This document shows positions 27,021-35,540 of a stretch of 64,000 nucleotides of DNA, piece by piece. Source of the DNA: Enterococcus pseudoavium NBRC 100491. Lineage in GTDB: Bacteria; Bacillota; Bacilli; Lactobacillales; Enterococcaceae. The stretch is from positions 1 through 64,000 of the forward strand of contig NZ_BCQF01000008.1 of NCBI RefSeq assembly GCF_001544295.1, given 5' to 3'. A program made the translations under genes and the position numbers. Below the pieces are notes generated by a model, which had not been told where the DNA came from, ran no database searches, and saw nothing but the letters and a program-made list of their open reading frames with translations. The number at the start of each line of letters is the position of its first letter. Position 1 is the stretch's first letter.

Positions 27021-27965
27021 TTATTTCGTTTGCTGCCAAATTTCTTTAATAGCTGGTACATTGCCCAACTCAGTTAAATTACTTGGCATAATGACGGTAT
27101 TGCCATTATTTTCAACAACATGTTTGAACGCTTCAATTCCTAGATAAGCAATCATTTCGTCGGTTAAATTACTCTCCGCGATGGCTTGGTTAATCGCCTT
27201 GATTCGCGCCGTCTCTGCTTCTGTAATCTTAGCGATCCGCTCTGCTTCTGCTGTTGCATCGATACGCGTCCGCTCTGCCCGTGCATCTGCGTCGATTTTT
27301 GTTTGGCGGGCCCGCGCTTCAGCATCAATCTGCATTTCAGAAGATTTTGCCTCGGATTCTAAAATAACCGATTGTTTCTTCCCTTCAGAGATCGTAATCA
27401 GCGATTCTTTATCCCGACTGGCCGTAATTAATTTGTTCATGGAATTAACAATTTCATTTGAAACAGAGATTTCTCCAATGTTGATCCGGTCAATCGATAA
27501 ACCATATCCAGCAGTAATATCTTTGACGCTCTCATATAGATTAACGTTGATTTCTTCTGTTCCATTCAACACTTCATTTAATTCCATCTTCCCAATAATC
27601 CCACGTAAGTTTGATTGACAATCCTGAATCATTGACGTAACAGCATCTTCGTTGTCATAGACAAAAGCCCGTGCATCGGTTACATGATACTTGATTGCTT
27701 CATCAATCTCAACAATTACGTTATCCCGTGTAATCACACTTTGAGGCTCGATTTGAATCGGCGTTTGTTTTAAGGAAACGCGCCGACGCACCACATACAA
27801 AATTGGAATCAAGAAATGCAACCCAGGTTCCAACGTCTTAACATACTTACCAAAACTTTCAACAACTTTAACTTCCCCTTGCTGAACAATTACTATTAAC
27901 TGACTCAGAATAAACAAAAGAATAACTATAAAAACAACAAACAAAATAATATTAAATACGATCAA
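27021..27965 (-). CDS. SPFH/Band 7 membrane protein (QmcA-like)
   Basis: Membrane-microdomain scaffold of the prohibitin/stomatin family. It has an N-terminal membrane anchor (about 3-24), a SPFH domain (25-190), and a long coiled coil rich in Ala-Glu-Arg repeats (ARARQTKIDADARAERTRID) around 205-265 that drives oligomerisation. It overlaps by 14 bp a small NfeD-like gene upstream, the standard SPFH/NfeD partnership. Confidence 0.92.
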   Translation of the reverse strand: MIVFNIILFVVFIVILLFILSQLIVIVQQGEVKVVESFGKYVKTLEPGLHFLIPILYVVRRRVSLKQTPIQIEPQSVITRDNVIVEIDEAIKYHVTDARAFVYDNEDAVTSMIQDCQSNLRGIIGKMELNEVLNGTEEINVNLYESVKDITAGYGLSIDRINIGEISVSNEIVNSMNKLITASRDKESLITISEGKKQSVILESEAKSSEMQIDAEARARQTKIDADARAERTRIDATAEAERIAKITEAETARIKAINQAIAESNLTDEMIAYLGIEAFKHVVENNGNTVIMPSNLTELGNVPAIKEIWQQTK

Positions 27966-28188
27966 TGTAATTCACATCACTTTCTACTAAATTATTATTG
28001 ATAACGACTAACAATTCCCGACTGGTAAAGTCAATAACTTCCAGCATGTCTCCAGGCTCGGGCTGCCCATTAACTACTTTATAATCATACCAACTACCTA
28101 AGATTCGGATTAATCCACGTATCTCTGCTTGTTTACTGCGAAAACATTTCCCCATTGTCTTTTGCATCTGATAATCCGCCAACACCAT
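27952..28188 (-). CDS. NfeD-like C-terminal OB-fold protein
   Basis: Short (78 residues) soluble protein resembling only the OB-fold domain of NfeD (LIRILGSWYDYKVVNGQPEPGDMLEVIDF). The membrane part of normal NfeD is missing. Position directly before the SPFH gene supports the assignment. The start is uncertain: ATG 28188 is very close to AGGGGGAG, and the next GTG or TTG codons fit the spacing better. Confidence 0.65.
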   Translation of the reverse strand: MVLADYQMQKTMGKCFRSKQAEIRGLIRILGSWYDYKVVNGQPEPGDMLEVIDFTSRELLVVINNNLVESDVNYIDRI

Positions 28189-28302
28189 CTCCCCCTTTTA
28201 GCTAGTATACCAAACTCCTCACAAACAAATACTACATTCTTGCATATTACTTTACACTTTTCAGCAATTTTCTTAAACTATCAAAGGAACGGAGTGGTAA
28301 CA

Positions 28303-28989
28303 ATGATCGCAAATAAAAAACAACGGTGGGGGCTTTTAGTGCTACCCGCAGAAATGCTGATTGACGAATATATCTTTCCACTTTTACAACCTGATAAAAA
28401 CCCCAAAGCCGCTTTGTTAGCGTCCTTTTTATTGTTTTCAGCAGGCTTTTTCATTATGATTTGGTTATTCCATGATTTTTTACGTGCACAATGGCAAATT
28501 TTTCGCCAAAAACTTTTTCAACGTTTATTATTAAGCATTCTTTTAGTTATCGGAGTCTTTTTGATCCTTCATTTCGTTCGCGCTTTGATTCCCAGTGACT
28601 TATTAACAGTTCCAACAAATAGTAGTTCAATTCAATCGCTTTCTGTCGGCTGGACTGTTTTAGCAGCTATGACTCCCTTCATCGCTCCGTTTACTGAAGA
28701 ATTGACTTTTCGTTACCTACTATTGGAAAAAATTTCTAACAAAATTTTCCGATTTTTCATGCTATTTGTACAAGGAATCTTATTTGGTCTTATTCATTGG
28801 CATAATTTCAATGGAAATATTTATGCCATGATTCCCTATATGGCTATTGGCATTTATTTAGGCCTCATTTATTTGATTGTCAAAAATATTTGGGCCCCGC
28901 TTATGGTTCATTGGATGTTCAACGCGATGAATTCACTTTTGCCAGCACTATTGCTTTTATTTTTAAACCTATTCGGAATGCTTGTTTAA
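28303..28989 (+). CDS. CPBP family intramembrane metalloprotease
   Basis: Membrane protein (228 residues, about six helices) of the CAAX protease/bacteriocin-processing family. All three motifs are present: EELTFR, FGLIHW and HWMFN, which carry the glutamates and histidines of the active site. ATG 28303 follows GGAG at eight bases; open frame upstream lacks a ribosome site. The substrate is unknown; relatives process bacteriocins or give self-immunity. Confidence 0.88.
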   Translation: MIANKKQRWGLLVLPAEMLIDEYIFPLLQPDKNPKAALLASFLLFSAGFFIMIWLFHDFLRAQWQIFRQKLFQRLLLSILLVIGVFLILHFVRALIPSDLLTVPTNSSSIQSLSVGWTVLAAMTPFIAPFTEELTFRYLLLEKISNKIFRFFMLFVQGILFGLIHWHNFNGNIYAMIPYMAIGIYLGLIYLIVKNIWAPLMVHWMFNAMNSLLPALLLLFLNLFGMLV

Positions 28990-29012
28990 TCCTCACTAGG
29001 AGGATTTTTTTG
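28988..29012 (+). terminator. Terminator of the CPBP gene
   Basis: Seven-bp stem AATCCTC/GAGGATT followed by a U run directly at the stop codon. Confidence 0.75.
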
Positions 29013-29688
29013 TAGTTTGCCATATACAAGGGCGCAAATAGACAGCCTGACAATGGTAAATTATCTAGTCGCTCCTAGTAGCTGGCAGCAAGTAATACGA
29101 TATTTCATCTTAACTAAATAAGTTCTACTAAATAGTTGTTGCCGTATTTTCCCAGCTACTGATCACTTCATTACATCCCTGTGAATTTGGGATTATCGTT
29201 GACAAACGGGAATAGATCAGTCGTGAAATTTAAAAAAATATTCCTATAAACATTACACTAATTCACTTAGCTCAAAGATAAACCCCGTCTAACCCCTTTC
29301 ACTGATTTGCACATAGTATATTCCTGGCTCCAATAGAACTCTAGCAAAATCCATTACGAAAAAAACTTTTTTTCAATCAAAATAATTCCTTCATTAAAGA
29401 AATGAATGTCCATTGAAAGGACTCACCAGAAAATATTCTTTTCTGCATAATTTGTTTTCAAATACAAAAAAACCAACGCTCAGCCACAAACGTTGGTTTC
29501 ATCAGAGGATATACCTCTTCACGGATATACTCTTCCGCAACACCTTCAGCATACATCATTTTTCAATTGAATAGCAAGAGCAGGATTTATAAATCTTTTG
29601 GGGCCTTTTTACTAAAACAAAGAAATTACTGCAGCCTAAAAAAAGAGCAGCGAAGCCTTATTTTTTATCAGGCTTTCCCACTCTTCAA
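29013..29688. other. Non-coding chromosomal flank left of element 1
   Basis: No convincing gene. It contains a two-part hairpin at 29077-29160 (separate finding), a terminator-like stem AAACCAACG/CGTTGGTTT at 29470-29499, and another imperfect stem near 29643-29685. Before insertion of element 1 this would have been the sequence downstream of the tRNA-Gly gene. Confidence 0.5.
29077..29160. other. Two-step inverted repeat, possible structured RNA
   Basis: Nine bp (29077-29085 with 29152-29160) enclose, after an asymmetric internal loop, six more bp (29094-29099 with 29143-29148). No gene overlaps it. Confidence 0.35.
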
Positions 29689-29741
29689 ACTAAGCGGGTG
29701 ACGAGAATCGAACTCGCGACGGAAGCTTGGGAAGCTTCTGT
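29689..29741. repeat. Left attachment site of element 1 (tRNA-Gly 3-prime fragment)
   Basis: An exact 53-bp copy of 36874-36926, containing the last 49 bases of tRNA-Gly without its 5-prime half. This is the expected scar of integration into a tRNA gene. Confidence 0.92.
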
Positions 29742-30319
29742 GTTAACAGCATGGCTCTCAAATTCTTGCTCTATCAGTATTTTTACTATACCAATACTGG
29801 CTAGTTTAGATAATAGTTTAGGTTCATAAAGACAAAAAAGGTGTGGGGTATATAGGAAAAGAATGAAGCTAAATTAATAAGTCCCTTTTCACAGTTATAA
29901 AAATAATCAAGTTTTATATTGTTACTAGCTGAATATTTAACATCTGATGATATAGTCCCTCTGCTGAAGCACTATTGATATAACAAGTGCTTCATTATTA
30001 TTCTCAAATGTTTAAAATTTGAAATATCAATCCTTACTGTAAATAGCTTCATGTGTGAAAGAAAACGATAAAATTTTGATAATCAAAAATAATCCGCTTA
30101 AATAACGTGACTTCGTTGTTGATTGTTGGTGTCCCCATTTGGCTACATCACAATAAAGATTTCTTTTGAAATTCTACTTGGTGGCGAATTACTTCGGAAA
30201 TCAAAAAAATTCATTCGATTATTTTATAAACTCATTTTAATGAGCTAATACTATCTATCTGTGTATTATGTAAAAGAACAATAGCGCATAAGCAAATGAT
30301 TTTACTTATTTATCTCTAA
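29742..30319. other. Non-coding left end of element 1
   Basis: AT-rich with no gene visible. It holds the 20-bp repeat at 29802-29821 and a hairpin GAAGCACT/AGTGCTTC near 29965-29992. Confidence 0.5.
29802..29821. repeat. Integrase arm-type repeat, left copy
   Basis: TAGTTTAGATAATAGTTTAG, itself two TAGTTTAG units, identical to 36772-36791 at the other end of the element. Confidence 0.6.
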
Positions 30320-30355
30320 TATAATACAATTAATTCAGTACCTACCGATTGGTAC
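30320..30355 (+). promoter_or_regulatory. Promoter -10 and TetR-type operator of the oxidoreductase gene
   Basis: TATAAT at 30320-30325 is followed by the pseudo-palindrome GTACCTACCGATTGGTAC (30338-30355, 14 of 18 positions symmetric). It lies just before the ribosome site, where a TetR-family repressor would act. Confidence 0.5.
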
Positions 30356-30374
30356 AGAAAAATGGAGGGTTTGT

Positions 30375-31706
30375 ATGAATAAGTATGAAAATATTATCGT
30401 TGGCTTTGGTAAGGGAGGAAAAACACTCGCAAAAACATTAACAGCTAAAGGTCAATCCGTATTAGTAATCGAAAAATCTAAGAGAATGTATGGTGGAACT
30501 TGTATTAATATTGGCTGTATCCCATCCAAGTCATTAATTTTAAATGGTGAAAAAAAAATGAGCTTCAGCACTGCTATAGAACATAAAGAGAAATTGATTG
30601 GTATGCTGAGAAATAAGAATTATCATATGATCTCAGATGAAGCAACGGGAGAAGTGTTAGATGGAACTGCTAAGTTTGTTGCTGATCACATTCTGGAAGT
30701 GACTTTGCCCGATGGTTCAATAAAACAAGTTGAAGGTGAAAGAATCTTTATTAACACTGGAGCTGTTCCAGTCATTCCTCCAATAGTAGGATTGAGGGAA
30801 AGTACTTATTTGCTAGACTCTACTAGTGCAATGGATCAGGAGAAGTTGCCAGACAATCTTGTTATCATAGGTGCTGGATATATTGGGTTAGAATTTGCCT
30901 CTATGTTTAACAGCTATGGTAGTAAGGTGACTGTTTTGGATGCTAGTACTGATTTTATTTCTAGAGAAGACGATGATGTTTCAGAATTGATCTATAATGA
31001 TTTAGTTGAGGCTGGTATTGAATTCCATTTAGGTGTTTCTATTGATAAAGTGAAAGATCATGCGGATTTTGCCGAAGTAACTTATACCGAAAACGGCGAG
31101 AAGAAAATCGTCAAAGCAAACAAAGTTCTAGCAGCTACAGGGAGGAAGCCAAATACATCGGAGCTAGGTTTAGAAAATACAAGTATTCAGGTAACTGATC
31201 GCGGTGCTATAGTAGTTGATGATTTTTTAAGAACCACTGCTGACGATGTTTGGGCTATTGGAGATGTTAAAGGTGGATTACAATTTACTTATATTTCTTT
31301 GGACGATTATCGCATTATTTTAAGTCAATTGTTTGGGGAAGAAGAACGAAAAGTTTCAGACAGAGTAGTTGTTCCTTATAGTGTATTTATTACACCGCCA
31401 TTGTCTAACGTTGGGTTAACAGAAAAAGAAGCCCAAAAAAGGAATATCGACTATAAAATATTTAAGTTAATGGCTGCTGGAGTACCTAAAGCACAAGTAC
31501 TTGAAGATGCGAGAGGTGTTTTTAAAATTTTAGTAGATCCTAAAACTGAACAGATATTAGGGGCAACTATTTATGCAGAGGAATCTCATGAAGTAATTAA
31601 TTTGATTGCCTTAGCTATTAAGGCTAACCTCCCATATACAATGCTACGTGATAATATTTACACACACCCAACTATGAGCGAATCTTTAAATGACGTATTA
31701 AAATAG
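30375..31706 (+). CDS. FAD-dependent pyridine nucleotide-disulfide oxidoreductase (RclA/Har-like)
   Basis: Flavoprotein reductase with the class I redox pair in GGTCINIGCIPSKSL near residues 40-54, an N-terminal FAD site (IIVGFGKGGKTLA), a central NAD(P)H site (VIIGAGYIGLEFASMF) and a C-terminal dimerisation domain ending near HPTMSE. The 443-residue length and the first FAD loop resemble RclA and streptococcal Har, which reduce hypothiocyanous acid or Cu(II). It lacks the MerA metal-binding N-terminal domain. Cargo of element 1, followed by a TetR gene. Confidence 0.82.
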   Translation: MNKYENIIVGFGKGGKTLAKTLTAKGQSVLVIEKSKRMYGGTCINIGCIPSKSLILNGEKKMSFSTAIEHKEKLIGMLRNKNYHMISDEATGEVLDGTAKFVADHILEVTLPDGSIKQVEGERIFINTGAVPVIPPIVGLRESTYLLDSTSAMDQEKLPDNLVIIGAGYIGLEFASMFNSYGSKVTVLDASTDFISREDDDVSELIYNDLVEAGIEFHLGVSIDKVKDHADFAEVTYTENGEKKIVKANKVLAATGRKPNTSELGLENTSIQVTDRGAIVVDDFLRTTADDVWAIGDVKGGLQFTYISLDDYRIILSQLFGEEERKVSDRVVVPYSVFITPPLSNVGLTEKEAQKRNIDYKIFKLMAAGVPKAQVLEDARGVFKILVDPKTEQILGATIYAEESHEVINLIALAIKANLPYTMLRDNIYTHPTMSESLNDVLK

Positions 31707-31822
31707 GAATAAAGAAAGAGAGGTTCTCAATTCAAAATTTGAAGTGATTTATAGCAATCTTGACAATAATATCCTCAGTTGCTAGACTTGCCATACTTTA
31801 AACAAAAGAGGAGAACACTATT

Positions 31823-32392
31823 TTGGGAACGAAGGAAAAGATAATTTCGGCGGCACGCAATTTAATTTATAAAAAAGGTTATAACAATACTTCTATTCGG
31901 GATATTTTAGCAGCAGCGGATGCAGGTAAGGGACAATTGTATTACTATTTTGATTCTAAAAAAAGTATTGGTATAGAAGTAATCCGTGAAAACGTTAAGT
32001 CTTGGCAAAATGAGCTGTTCGATGATATATTGGCTCCCAGTTTAAATCCTCAACATGATTTTGAAGCAATGTTGGATTGGGTTTATTCATTTCATAAAGA
32101 TCAGAATCGTTATTATGGATGTCCAATGGGAAATTTAATTGTCGAATTATCACTGGAGGATGAGGACTTTCGTGATTTACTAAATGATTTTATGAATGAG
32201 TGGATTATTTCTTTAGCTAAAAATTTACTTTCTTTTAGTTCGTTGAGTTTTGAGGAATCTCAAATTGAAGCGAGATCAATTATTGCTCAGATTCAAGGAG
32301 GTATTGTATTATTAAAGGTCACACAAGATCTGTCAGTGTTAGATGAAACAATTAACTCATTAAAGAAAAAGTATTTGGTTGTGACAAATTGA
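31823..32392 (+). CDS. TetR/AcrR family transcriptional regulator
   Basis: A 189-residue repressor. The N-terminal helix-turn-helix reads NNTSIRDILAAADAGKGQLYYYF (about 20-42). The C-terminal ligand domain has YYGCPMGNLIVELS, typical of the YxaF/LmrA-like group, whose cysteine might be redox-sensitive. The start is TTG at 31823 behind GAGGAG. It lies 117 bp after the oxidoreductase on the same strand and probably controls it through the operator at 30338. Confidence 0.85.
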   Translation: MGTKEKIISAARNLIYKKGYNNTSIRDILAAADAGKGQLYYYFDSKKSIGIEVIRENVKSWQNELFDDILAPSLNPQHDFEAMLDWVYSFHKDQNRYYGCPMGNLIVELSLEDEDFRDLLNDFMNEWIISLAKNLLSFSSLSFEESQIEARSIIAQIQGGIVLLKVTQDLSVLDETINSLKKKYLVVTN

Positions 32393-32622
32393 GATAGGAA
32401 GTGCGGTCCTGAACCAAAATGAGGAATTAATCTGAATCTTGTGTAGAATAGAGTTATCATGCCAAAAGTCGTGTAGGAAGTATCTGGCCTACTCTAATTA
32501 CAACTAAATCTTCCAGAAAGTTATTTTGAGGAGTCTACCGAGAATGATTTTGGGATTGTACTTTTTAGACGCTTGCGCCAAAGGTGTTCGTCACAGTCTC
32601 TTTTTCCGTTCAACCGAAGAAT
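32393..32622. other. Non-coding gap in element 1
   Basis: Between tetR and the terminator. I see no intact gene. Confidence 0.4.
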
Positions 32623-32658
32623 AAGGAGAGCAGATTAGTGTGCTCTCCTTACTTTTTT
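32623..32658 (+). terminator. Terminator between tetR and the initiator operon
   Basis: Stem AAGGAGAGCA (32623-32632) with TGCTCTCCTT (32641-32650), followed by a T-rich tract; it may serve both converging transcripts. Confidence 0.7.
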
Positions 32659-33040
32659 ATTTCTGATTCCCTAACAAAACAATCTTATCTGCCTTATAAT
32701 ACATCGGGTGCCCAGGTCTACTTGGTTGTAAGTTCTCAAATCGGCATTTGACACTCTCGCGCTTCATAATCTCATCATTGTCAATTGGATGGTCTAAGGT
32801 ATTCACGGTGACTTGTGTTGCTTTTTTACGGAATTGTCCCTCTAGGATGGTCACCGAATATTTGTACCCGATAATCTCATCGGTATAGAAGTTTCTGGGT
32901 TTGTTTTCGCGATCTAGAATGACTTGACCGTTTTCATCGGTGCGAGTTTCGGTCGCAAACTTCGGACTGACCTCATCTAGTTCAAAGGTTGGGCCAATGG
33001 CTCCGAAATCAAAATCGTTGATACTTAACATTTTTGGCAT
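32657..33040 (-). CDS. Element 1 accessory protein, unknown function
   Basis: A 127-residue soluble protein, last gene of the minus-strand operon after the initiator (64-bp gap, GAAAGGAAG ribosome site). It resembles the small proteins encoded beside Rep_trans initiators in Gram-positive integrative elements, but I recognise no catalytic motif. A role in element replication or transfer is inferred only from position. Confidence 0.6.
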   Translation of the reverse strand: MPKMLSINDFDFGAIGPTFELDEVSPKFATETRTDENGQVILDRENKPRNFYTDEIIGYKYSVTILEGQFRKKATQVTVNTLDHPIDNDEIMKRESVKCRFENLQPSRPGHPMYYKADKIVLLGNQK

Positions 33041-33104
33041 CGTGTTTTCTTCCTTTCTTTGCTATACTTGATTTAGAAAATTTTTTAACAGAGCGTTCGT
33101 TCAC

Positions 33105-34205
33105 TTATTGGGAAGTGACGGACGCTTTTTTGGTGCGTTCTTGGATAAGCGGAATCAAATCGGGACGTTGTTGCTCACTGACGTATTGAATCATGCGATC
33201 AGAAAGTTCGGGTGTCCATTCATAATTGGGGCGAATCTCTAACAAACTTGGATCAATCCCGACACCCTCATGATGCAAGAAAAAGAGTGCTTGGGTTAAC
33301 GCCATGGGTCCACCATATTCATACCAGTTCAAAGAACGGTCAAAGCTACTCACTTGATACTGCCGAGTGATAGTGGGAACCAGACTTGGTTTTAGGTAGT
33401 CCTGCCACCAACGACAGACCTGCTTTAAGGAGCTGTCCGTGTAAAAGGTAAGTTCCGTTTGCAGGAAGCCTCGGATTAAGTTTGCGACACATTGATCTTG
33501 TGGTAAAAAAGCAATTGTTCGAAAGAGACTTTCTGCCACATCATTTCGTGTTTCAACTTCCAACCGAATTTGCGGAGCCCGTGCCAGGATTTCCTCTTGT
33601 TTCACTCCGTCAAAGTCTTTAGCCATTTCTTTGGCTTTATCGTAGGCCCGAAACATACAAGCCGATCCTCGAACGCCGATACTAACCGTTTTTGCCCGTT
33701 GTTTGGCATCAAACTCGCTGTCATGGAGTTGATAGCTTCGTCCTTTTGAAAGGAATTGCTTCCGTTTCACCTTATTGTGGAGCTGGTCCACCGTGAAATA
33801 GGGTATTTCGTTGTAATCATCCAAGGCTAAATCCAGACGCTTGATTTCAAAGGTGAAGGCGGTTTGACTGGCATACTCGTAAAAACGGGTAGCGAGTTCT
33901 TGAAAGACATTCGCCTTTGGGTTATACGAAAGCAAAATCCATTCATAGGTGGTACAGGCTTGCCCGCTCAGGACAAGAGTTCCGCGTTCTTTGGCCTTTT
34001 CTGGCTGGTGATAGGTGTAGTATTTGAGAAAGCCACAGGTGTACACAATATCGTATTCTTCATGTTTTAAACTGCCTGCTTGAATCGAGACGGACTCTAA
34101 ACTGATTTTTAATAAGTCTTGAAAGACCGTCTGATAGCTGACTTGATGCAAGACGGCTTGAAACCAATCTACTTTTCCTAGCACATTCTGGGTACTTTTG
34201 GTCAT
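33105..34205 (-). CDS. Rep_trans family replication initiator / MOBT-type relaxase
   Basis: Initiator of the Rep_trans family, which includes plasmid Rep proteins and MOBT relaxases such as Tn916 Orf20. The active-site-like strand reads FEIKRLDLALDDYNE near residue 125, followed by VSIGVRGSACMFRAYDKAKE and RLEVETRNDVAESLF. Unlike the element 2 homologue it has no N-terminal HTH. ATG 34205 follows an ideal AAAGGAGGTGAT; an in-frame ATG at 34310 would add 35 residues with only a weak site. Such proteins nick their own origin. Confidence 0.82.
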   Translation of the reverse strand: MTKSTQNVLGKVDWFQAVLHQVSYQTVFQDLLKISLESVSIQAGSLKHEEYDIVYTCGFLKYYTYHQPEKAKERGTLVLSGQACTTYEWILLSYNPKANVFQELATRFYEYASQTAFTFEIKRLDLALDDYNEIPYFTVDQLHNKVKRKQFLSKGRSYQLHDSEFDAKQRAKTVSIGVRGSACMFRAYDKAKEMAKDFDGVKQEEILARAPQIRLEVETRNDVAESLFRTIAFLPQDQCVANLIRGFLQTELTFYTDSSLKQVCRWWQDYLKPSLVPTITRQYQVSSFDRSLNWYEYGGPMALTQALFFLHHEGVGIDPSLLEIRPNYEWTPELSDRMIQYVSEQQRPDLIPLIQERTKKASVTSQ

Positions 34206-34508
34206 TTGATCACCTCCTTTAAAATTTGAGCTTGTTCGCAAATCATTTTTGTTGTGAAAAAGCTTGGTAGTATCAGCTTTTTTCGCATTTTTCCGGTAGT
34301 TATTAGCCATTATTTTTCTCTTTATAAGGTGCTATTAGAAAAGCACCTTATCCTAAGCCAGTGTCTGGTGTTCGCAAAAGACCCGTGCGTTCCACGCTTC
34401 CGTAAGCCTCGTCTGCTTGATTGGCTTTCAGCCATCGCAGTCGAGGTAACGGCTGCGGCAACCACACCAACCCGACACCGGCTCCTTTCCTTGGCCCCAC
34501 ACCGTTGT
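34206..34508. other. GC-rich structured non-coding segment of element 1, candidate origin
   Basis: Noticeably richer in GC than its surroundings. It includes a perfect 10-bp hairpin (34324-34333 with 34342-34351) and small stems such as CCAG-TGT-CTGG near 34358 and TGGCT-TTC-AGCCA near 34425. It lies immediately upstream of the initiator, where an oriT or double-strand origin would be expected. Confidence 0.45.
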
Positions 34509-34772
34509 TTAGTTTTGATAGGTTAATAACCATCTTCTCACCGCTTGAATGCTGTATAAAACCATACCTGAGTCCAATCGAATTTCTGGACAGCCCTGAA
34601 GAACCCATTCTTTCAATGTATTGACACTCACATCGAAATGCGCCGCACAATATTTTTGTTTGACGATATCCTGCTGGGTTTGTGTTTCTTCCAAGCGGGT
34701 TTCTAACAGGGCAAAGAATTGATTGGTTTGATCTTTTTCCCAATTCAGGAGCGCTTGTTCCAATGCCGACAT
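34509..34772 (-). CDS. Small winged-helix DNA-binding protein (excisionase-like)
   Basis: An 87-residue protein. The first half is a helical, Gln/Glu-rich segment; the second half is an excisionase/MerR-like wing (HFDVSVNTLKEWVLQGCPEIRLDSGMVLYSIQAVRRWL). ATG 34772 has a strong AAGGAGGTGAG; the longer upstream frame would run through the promoter. First gene of the minus-strand replication operon and divergent from the repressor, so it may act as excisionase and/or activator. Confidence 0.75.
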   Translation of the reverse strand: MSALEQALLNWEKDQTNQFFALLETRLEETQTQQDIVKQKYCAAHFDVSVNTLKEWVLQGCPEIRLDSGMVLYSIQAVRRWLLTYQN

Positions 34773-34845
34773 TTTTCTCACCTCCTTATGATTTCCTTTT
34801 AAAACTAAAAAGACTATAAATAAATATAATAGTATCTTTTCGTAC

Positions 34846-34874
34846 ACTCTACCGCGATTATAAATAGATGTCAA
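34846..34874 (-). promoter_or_regulatory. Promoter of the element 1 replication operon
   Basis: Minus-strand TTGACA (34869-34874), 17 bp, TAGAGT (34846-34851). Confidence 0.55.
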
Positions 34875-34921
34875 GTATATTTTAAAAGTTTATTAGAAAT
34901 ACTATTTTGTTTATTTTTCAC

Positions 34922-34950
34922 TTGAATTTTTTAGGGAAAGCGCTTATGAT
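34922..34950 (+). promoter_or_regulatory. Promoter of the element 1 repressor
   Basis: TTGAAT (34922-34927), 17 bp, TATGAT (34945-34950), divergent from the replication promoter. Confidence 0.6.
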
Positions 34951-34968
34951 AGACCCGAGGTGAAGAAA

Positions 34969-35490
34969 ATGATAGAAAACTTTGGCGACAATGTCGCTCG
35001 TTTACGAAAAGAAATGGGACTTTCCCAAACGGAATTAGCGGAAAAGATTGGTGTACAAAAACAAACCATCTCCAATATCGAACGGGGAATCCGTTACCCG
35101 ACATTTGAGAGCTTGGAAAAATTTGCGACGGTCTTTCACGCGACACCGATTCAACTCTTTGGTTCACCAAAAGAGATTGCGGTATCAGAAACAACGGTTA
35201 TTCTCGATCGCATCGACGAGTACGATCAAAAAGTTCAAAATTTGTTTACTTTGGCGAAAATTTTGAATAGCCACACAGTGAAAGAAATAGACGAGGTAGC
35301 AGAGAAACTCGCCTTTATCCAACGCTTCTTTACCCCACAAATGCGTTTGGATGAAGACGGCAATCCGATTTTGGATCGTCATGGGAAACCAGAGATGAAA
35401 CCAGTCTTCTTTGACAACTTACCATTTGAGGAAATTGAAAAAACCGCAAAAGACTTAGCCTTCATTCAAGAAGCAGAACAGAACAAGTAA
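34969..35490 (+). CDS. XRE-family repressor of element 1
   Basis: A 173-residue protein with an N-terminal Cro/CI-type HTH (LSQTELAEKIGVQKQTISNIERGIRYPTFESLEKFA, about 18-55) and a C-terminal helical region I do not recognise. ATG 34969 is best spaced from CGAGG; GTG 34960 is also in frame. Divergent from the winged-helix gene and 50 bp ahead of the integrase, the usual position of a lysogeny-type repressor. Confidence 0.85.
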   Translation: MIENFGDNVARLRKEMGLSQTELAEKIGVQKQTISNIERGIRYPTFESLEKFATVFHATPIQLFGSPKEIAVSETTVILDRIDEYDQKVQNLFTLAKILNSHTVKEIDEVAEKLAFIQRFFTPQMRLDEDGNPILDRHGKPEMKPVFFDNLPFEEIEKTAKDLAFIQEAEQNK

Positions 35491-35540
35491 CGAAAGTTCA
35501 TTCCTTTCCTATGTGCCCCACACATGAGAAGGAGAAAAAA

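Noticed and set aside
28129-28302. 58-codon upstream extension of the CPBP protease
   Set aside because: It would overlap the NfeD-like gene and the intergenic region. No ribosome site, whereas ATG 28303 has GGAG at ideal distance.
32393-32622. Possible insertion-sequence remnant between tetR and the terminator in element 1
   Set aside because: I could find neither an open frame with transposase motifs nor terminal inverted repeats.
34348-34743. A long minus-strand frame across the GC-rich segment of element 1
   Set aside because: It overlaps the winged-helix gene in another frame and has no ribosome site. The GC-rich part reads as Arg/Gly/Leu-rich sequence typical of non-coding DNA.
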